64,000 bases of DNA from Agaricus subrufescens. Its lineage: Eukaryota > Basidiomycota > Agaricomycetes > Agaricales > Agaricaceae. The stretch spans positions 3,410,001 through 3,474,000 of the forward strand of contig CM057060.1 in assembly GCA_029945375.1 (NCBI GenBank), given 5' to 3'. Both the position numbers and the translations under genes were made by a program. Within the stretch, counting starts at the first letter, position 1, and the number at the start of each line of letters is the position of its first letter. Of the stretch, positions 59,624-64,000 are shown in pieces. The notes beneath the pieces are model-generated. The model saw only the letters and a program-made list of their open reading frames with translations, was not told where the DNA came from and made no database searches.

Positions 59624-60396
59624 ACAAGGGGACATGTTACAAATTTAGAGTGAGGTTCCCTCACGGCTTCCTTGTTGCAATACTGCGCATGGGTTTGGGT
59701 CACATGTTTAACGGCAGCAACTTGAATACCATACATTGAATACACATTCCTTCCCACAAGAACTTGGCTTCGTTTTCATGTGGTAGTTGGAGCCAGGAAT
59801 CATCGATGTGCTAATAAAACCAGAATGAAATGGTCAGGCGACAATAGCGGGCTATGGCATTCATTCGGCATGGGAGATGAACTTATTTTTCTAAGGCCCT
59901 TGTTGCTGAATGTTCTGCGCCTTCATGCCAAGATAAGAAGGTCGGAGAGCTGGCGGAGAGCATGCTGAGATTATGTTTGGACATGTTTATTTTCCCGCCC
60001 CTGACCTAAACGAAGCTTCTTTTCATTATGGCGTTCGAGGTCATTTCTGGGCTAAAATCACCTGCCTCATTGCTGTACTCTTATTTGTTCATGTAATGAC
60101 TTCTAGGGTCGCTGGGAGTGGGCGCGAGCGAAGAGGCTTGCACGACTTGCCACCGTAACACCGCACAAAGAGTGGGGTCGTCTTCGAATTCAGTGGTCCA
60201 AGTGTCCTGCTCCCAGAGCCTCGCTTGTGCTGACGCCGGGTGCTGTTTTAGGTTCGACGCGATTAGCTTTGGCCCGGGAAATTCTCACAGAGCTGCGTTA
60301 GCGTGTGGTACCATTCACGAGGTCATCTACTGACTTTGGTATACGAGCTTTAAATATGTAAGACCTTCTGATTCCTCTCTGTGAAATTTCCTTGCC
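59624..60396. other. intergenic, upstream DNA of alpha-glucosidase
   Basis: About 770 bp. Short frames (59780-59968, 59973-60158, 60118-60333) have no domain signal. Nothing else is seen. Confidence 0.5.
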
Positions 60397-63300
60397 ATGG
60401 TCTTCCTCACCAGTTCCTTCAGGTATTGGGCTTTCCTCACCGTCTGGTTTAAGCTGGTATCCTACATCTTCGCTACCAATACCGATCCAGCGAAACTAGA
60501 TGCATGCCCTGGATACAATGCACGAAACGTCAGGACTAATGGTGGAAGTCTGACAGCGGATCTGATACTTGCGGGTCAAGCCTGTAACGTTTTTGGAGAG
60601 GACCTTCCAACACTGTCTCTTAAAGTTGACTATGAAACTAGTAAGCTTCGTCCTCTGGTAATTTAAGGCCTCGCTGAAAACCAGTATAGAGGATCGTATC
60701 CATTTGAAGATAGTGGACTCTAACTCGACCCGTTACGAAGTCCCAGAGAGTGTCTTTCCCCGTCCTTCCAATCATAATGTGTCCCCGAACACAGCCGCAA
60801 TTCAATTCAACTTCACCACCTCGCCCTTTACCTTTTCAATCCTTCGGAGTTCGACCAAGGAAATATTGTTCTCTACCACTTCACACCCCATCATCTTCGA
60901 ACCACAATACCTTCGCGTCAAAACACACTTACCTGCAAATGCCAACATTTATGGTTTTGGAGAGAGCACTAACCCCTTCCATCTTCCAACCGACAATACC
61001 ACACTCACCCTATGGTCTCGTGATGCTCCTGGAATTCCCACTGGCACGAACTTGTATGGAAACCACCCAATCTATTTCGAACATCGTACCACGGGAACAC
61101 ATGGTGTCTTTTTCCTGAATTCCAATGGTATGGATATCAAGCTCAGCAACGTCGGCGGACCCAGTTTAGAGTACAATGCCGTCGGTGGTGTTATGGACTT
61201 CTACTTCTTGGCTGGCAGTGAGTCAGACCCTGCAGCGGTCGCTCGACAGTATTCAGAGGTCGTGGGTCTCCCCGCTGAGGTTGCGTATTGGACTTTCGGC
61301 CTTCACCAGTGTCGCTTCGGGTATAAAGGTACATAAGCCGTGTTATCGTTACCTTCACTCATTGATCTGGTGTGACGTAGATTTCGTCAACGTGGCTGAA
61401 GTGATCACCAACTATTCTGCCGCTGGTATACCCCTAGAGACCATGTGGACTGATATCGGTAAACTCCTCCCCCGTCGCATCCGACCAACTTCTCAATTAC
61501 GGTCCCAGATTATATGGATAGACGACGTATCTTCACTGTCGACCCGCAATACTTCCCACTGAACAGGATGCGTGATATTGTTGACTTTTTGCACTCCCAT
61601 GACCAACATTATAGTGAGCCCTGCTTTCAAGCTCTTCAGCACTCTTTTCAGTAACGCTGTCCAAAATAGTTCTGATGACCGACCCTGCGGTAGCCTTTTT
61701 ACCAGATGACACGGACTATGCTCCGTATCACCGTGGTAAGGATCTTAATGTCTACCTGAAAGCTGCAAATGGAAGCGATTTCATCGCCATCGTCTGGCCT
61801 GGTAAGCGTTGCTGCCACTTGAGGTAGATAAGGATAACTTATGTGTTGACGATCAGGTGTCACTGTATATCCGGGTAATTAACATTCCTTTAACTTCTCG
61901 TTGTATCGTTCTGACCCAGCCTTTAGACTGGTTTAACCCCAACGTCACAGAGTACGCTTAGATCATCTCTTTCAATAGTTGGTCTAATTTTGACCAAGAT
62001 TCTGGAATAACGAGTTCGAAATTTTCTATAACGCTGACACAGGTGTCGATATTGACGGTGCATGGATTGATATGAATGAACCATCTAACGTATGTAAATC
62101 AATTTCTTATATTTCATATCATTGGGCTCATTCCCTGTTTGCACCAGTTCTGCAACTTACCTTGCGATGATCCTTTCCAACAAGCAAGGGACCAGAATCT
62201 TCCTCCACCCAGAGCAAACCCTCCGCCTGATCCTAACGCTCCTATCTTCCAGAATAATTCTCGACCTCAGCTCAGCAAGCGCGACGATATCCTCAACCCA
62301 CCCTACGCCATTAACAACGCCGCAGGACCTCTGTCTTCCAAAACTTCTATGGTGTGTATTCGTCAATCTACTGGTTTAGGTTCTTCACTGAGGTGTCCGC
62401 TCTAGGTGAATACGGTGCATGCTAATGGGTTGCAGGAGTATGATGCGCACAATCTTTTCGGGACGATGATGTCCATCGCTACTCGTATGGCCTTGCTTGC
62501 TCGTCGTCCTGGGAAGCGTACCCTTGTTATCACTCGCTCAACTTTCGCCGGCGCCGGAGCGCACGTTGGCAAATGGCTCGGGGACAACATTAGTGCATGG
62601 GATCAATACAGGTTCTCTATTGCCGGAATGCTGAACTTTGCAACAATTTTCCAAGTCCCCATGGTTGGAAGCGACATTTGCGGATTTAGTGCGTCTCGAG
62701 TCTTAATTTGTTTACTTGATGATTTACTGGGCCTCATGATAGATGGAGATACGACGGAAAGACTTTGCGCTCGGTGGGCTATGCTTGGCGCTTTCTATCC
62801 TTTCATGCGCAATGTACGCTGCTTAATTTACTGAACTCGGAGTCCAACTGACAAATCGTTCAGCACAACTCGGACACCTCGATTAGTCAAGAATACTACG
62901 TCTGGCCTTTGGTTACCCAGGCTGCCAAAAACGCAATTGACATTCGGTTTGTCGAAGTGTTGAAATTGAGATACTTGTGATACTGATGCCTTTTTTAGTT
63001 ATCGCCTGATCGATTATTTCTATACCGCCTTCCATCAAGCTCACACCGATGGAACTCCGATTCTTCATCCTCTCTGGTTCAAATATCCGAAAGATACGAA
63101 GACCTACTCGCTGGATTTGCAATTCTTCTTTGGTGACTCTATCCTCATCTCTCCTGTTACGCAGGAGGATGCAACTTCGGTCGACATATACCTTCCCGAC
63201 GACATCTTCTACAACTTCACCTCATTAGCTCCTGTTCAGGGAGCTGGTTCAACAGTTTCTCTCAGCAACGTCGATTTCACTACTATACCAGTTCATATTA

Positions 63301-63698
63301 AAGGCGGCGTCGTGCTTCCTCTTCGTGTCGAGTCGGCTATGACGACTACAGAGCTGAGGAAGAAAGATTTCGAATTCGTTGTTGCTACAGGGAAGGATGG
63401 CACTGCCTCTGGTAATTTGTACGTCGACGATGGAGAATCCGTTGAGCAATCTCAAACGACTACTGTAAATATGAGTTTCAAGGGGGGTAGGTTGGATGTC
63501 AACGGAAAGTTCGGTTTCCCCACCGGAGTTAATGTGGCGCGCGCGCGGTTCCTGAACGTACAGAAGGCTCCGAAGGAAGTGAAAGTCAATGGAGGGAGAG
63601 TGAATAGTTCCAGGTTCAGTTACGATGCAACGAATAAGGTCTTGGATGTTACTGTCGGTGTTGCTTTTAACAAGAATTTGTCGGTGGAATTTTCTTAA
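60397..63698 (+). CDS. secreted GH31 alpha-glucosidase
   Basis: Glycoside hydrolase family 31, cleaving terminal alpha-1,4-glucose from starch, maltose or similar. ATG 60397 gives a signal peptide ([16 protein letters not shown]) then [18 protein letters not shown]. Exon 1 ends YET; the acceptor TATAG| keeps frame into [10 protein letters not shown]. Blocks: [57 protein letters not shown], nucleophile motif WIDMNEPSN (Asp, near 62075), fungal insert [14 protein letters not shown], acid/base region [18 protein letters not shown] (Asp, near 62585), [25 protein letters not shown], and a C-terminal beta domain with [13 protein letters not shown]. Stop 63696-63698. About nine introns; length near the usual 870-900 residues; catalytic residues intact. 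Confidence 0.92.
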
Positions 63699-64000
63699 TT
63701 TCTTCCTCTCTCTCCTTCCTATTATCGCTTGTGCATTAGTGACTCATGTTTGTTGGAATAAATATCAGACGACTTCAAATCCAGAAAGGGGTGCGTTAAG
63801 GCAAGAGTTGGTTGGTGATCCATGGGTTTATCCAGCATTTTGCTGCTACATACTCACTAGATACGATATGATCGGATTCGACCTGGTTGCGGACTGTGAA
63901 AACACACATGATGGTGATCCCGCTCAACCCCAAACGGGTTCACACAGCTTTCATCCAAGTTCCGCACAGCCAACATCCTGGGAAGGATATAGAACCTTGA
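63699..64000. other. 3' flank of alpha-glucosidase
   Basis: About 300 bp to the window edge with no gene visible. Confidence 0.5.

Overview
The window looks like nuclear DNA of a mushroom-forming basidiomycete (Agaricomycetes). Genes lie on both strands and are cut by many short GT-AG introns of about 45-65 nt. Several families are typical of that group: tandem cytochromes P450, 14- and 12-span MFS exporters, an F-box/LRR protein, small 'CGH' cysteine-rich proteins and a GH31 alpha-glucosidase. No virus, plasmid, CRISPR array, rRNA or convincing tRNA is visible. Gene models were assembled by hand from splice signals and protein-family motifs, so exon edges are proposals.

Layout. 1-13 kb: a doubtful broken gene, a caleosin/peroxygenase, a P450 (minus strand), then a recent tandem duplication of about 3.1 kb that produced two P450s (plus strand), then a PP2C-like gene. 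13.6-21.7 kb (minus strand): a small acidic protein with SUMO-interaction motifs, a mitochondrial-type PP2C-like protein, a DHA2 MFS transporter and a coiled-coil protein. 23.7-26.5 kb: a second DHA2 transporter. 26.5-28.9 kb: gene-poor. 28.9-36.1 kb: two paralogous small cysteine-rich proteins either side of a disordered SP/TP-rich protein and a second divergent PP2C-like gene. 38.4-50.3 kb: a DHA1 MFS transporter, an F-box protein, shugoshin, a metal-dependent cyclase and the PRP4 splicing kinase. 51-64 kb: a dead third copy of the tandem P450, an IFI6/IFI27-like membrane protein, two tandem DHA1 transporters and a secreted alpha-glucosidase.

How the genes relate. Housekeeping genes (shugoshin, PRP4, cyclase) sit among expanded accessory families: P450 x4, DHA2 MFS x2, DHA1 MFS x3, PP2C-like x3, CGH proteins x2. 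The P450 subfamily and the truncated PP2C type occur together at 6-13 kb (plus strand) and again, inverted and spread out, at 33-53 kb (minus strand), which suggests an old inverted segmental duplication followed by decay. Oxidative enzymes plus exporters are compatible with xenobiotic or secondary metabolism, but no backbone synthase (PKS, NRPS or terpene synthase) is present, so this is not a classical biosynthetic cluster. The most unusual points are: two PP2C paralogs that have lost key metal-binding residues, one with an in-frame stop that an alternative acceptor could remove; a P450 whose I-helix acid is glycine; a fully decayed P450 paralog; conserved 12-nt micro-exons in the CGH genes; and a fungal IFI6/27-like protein.
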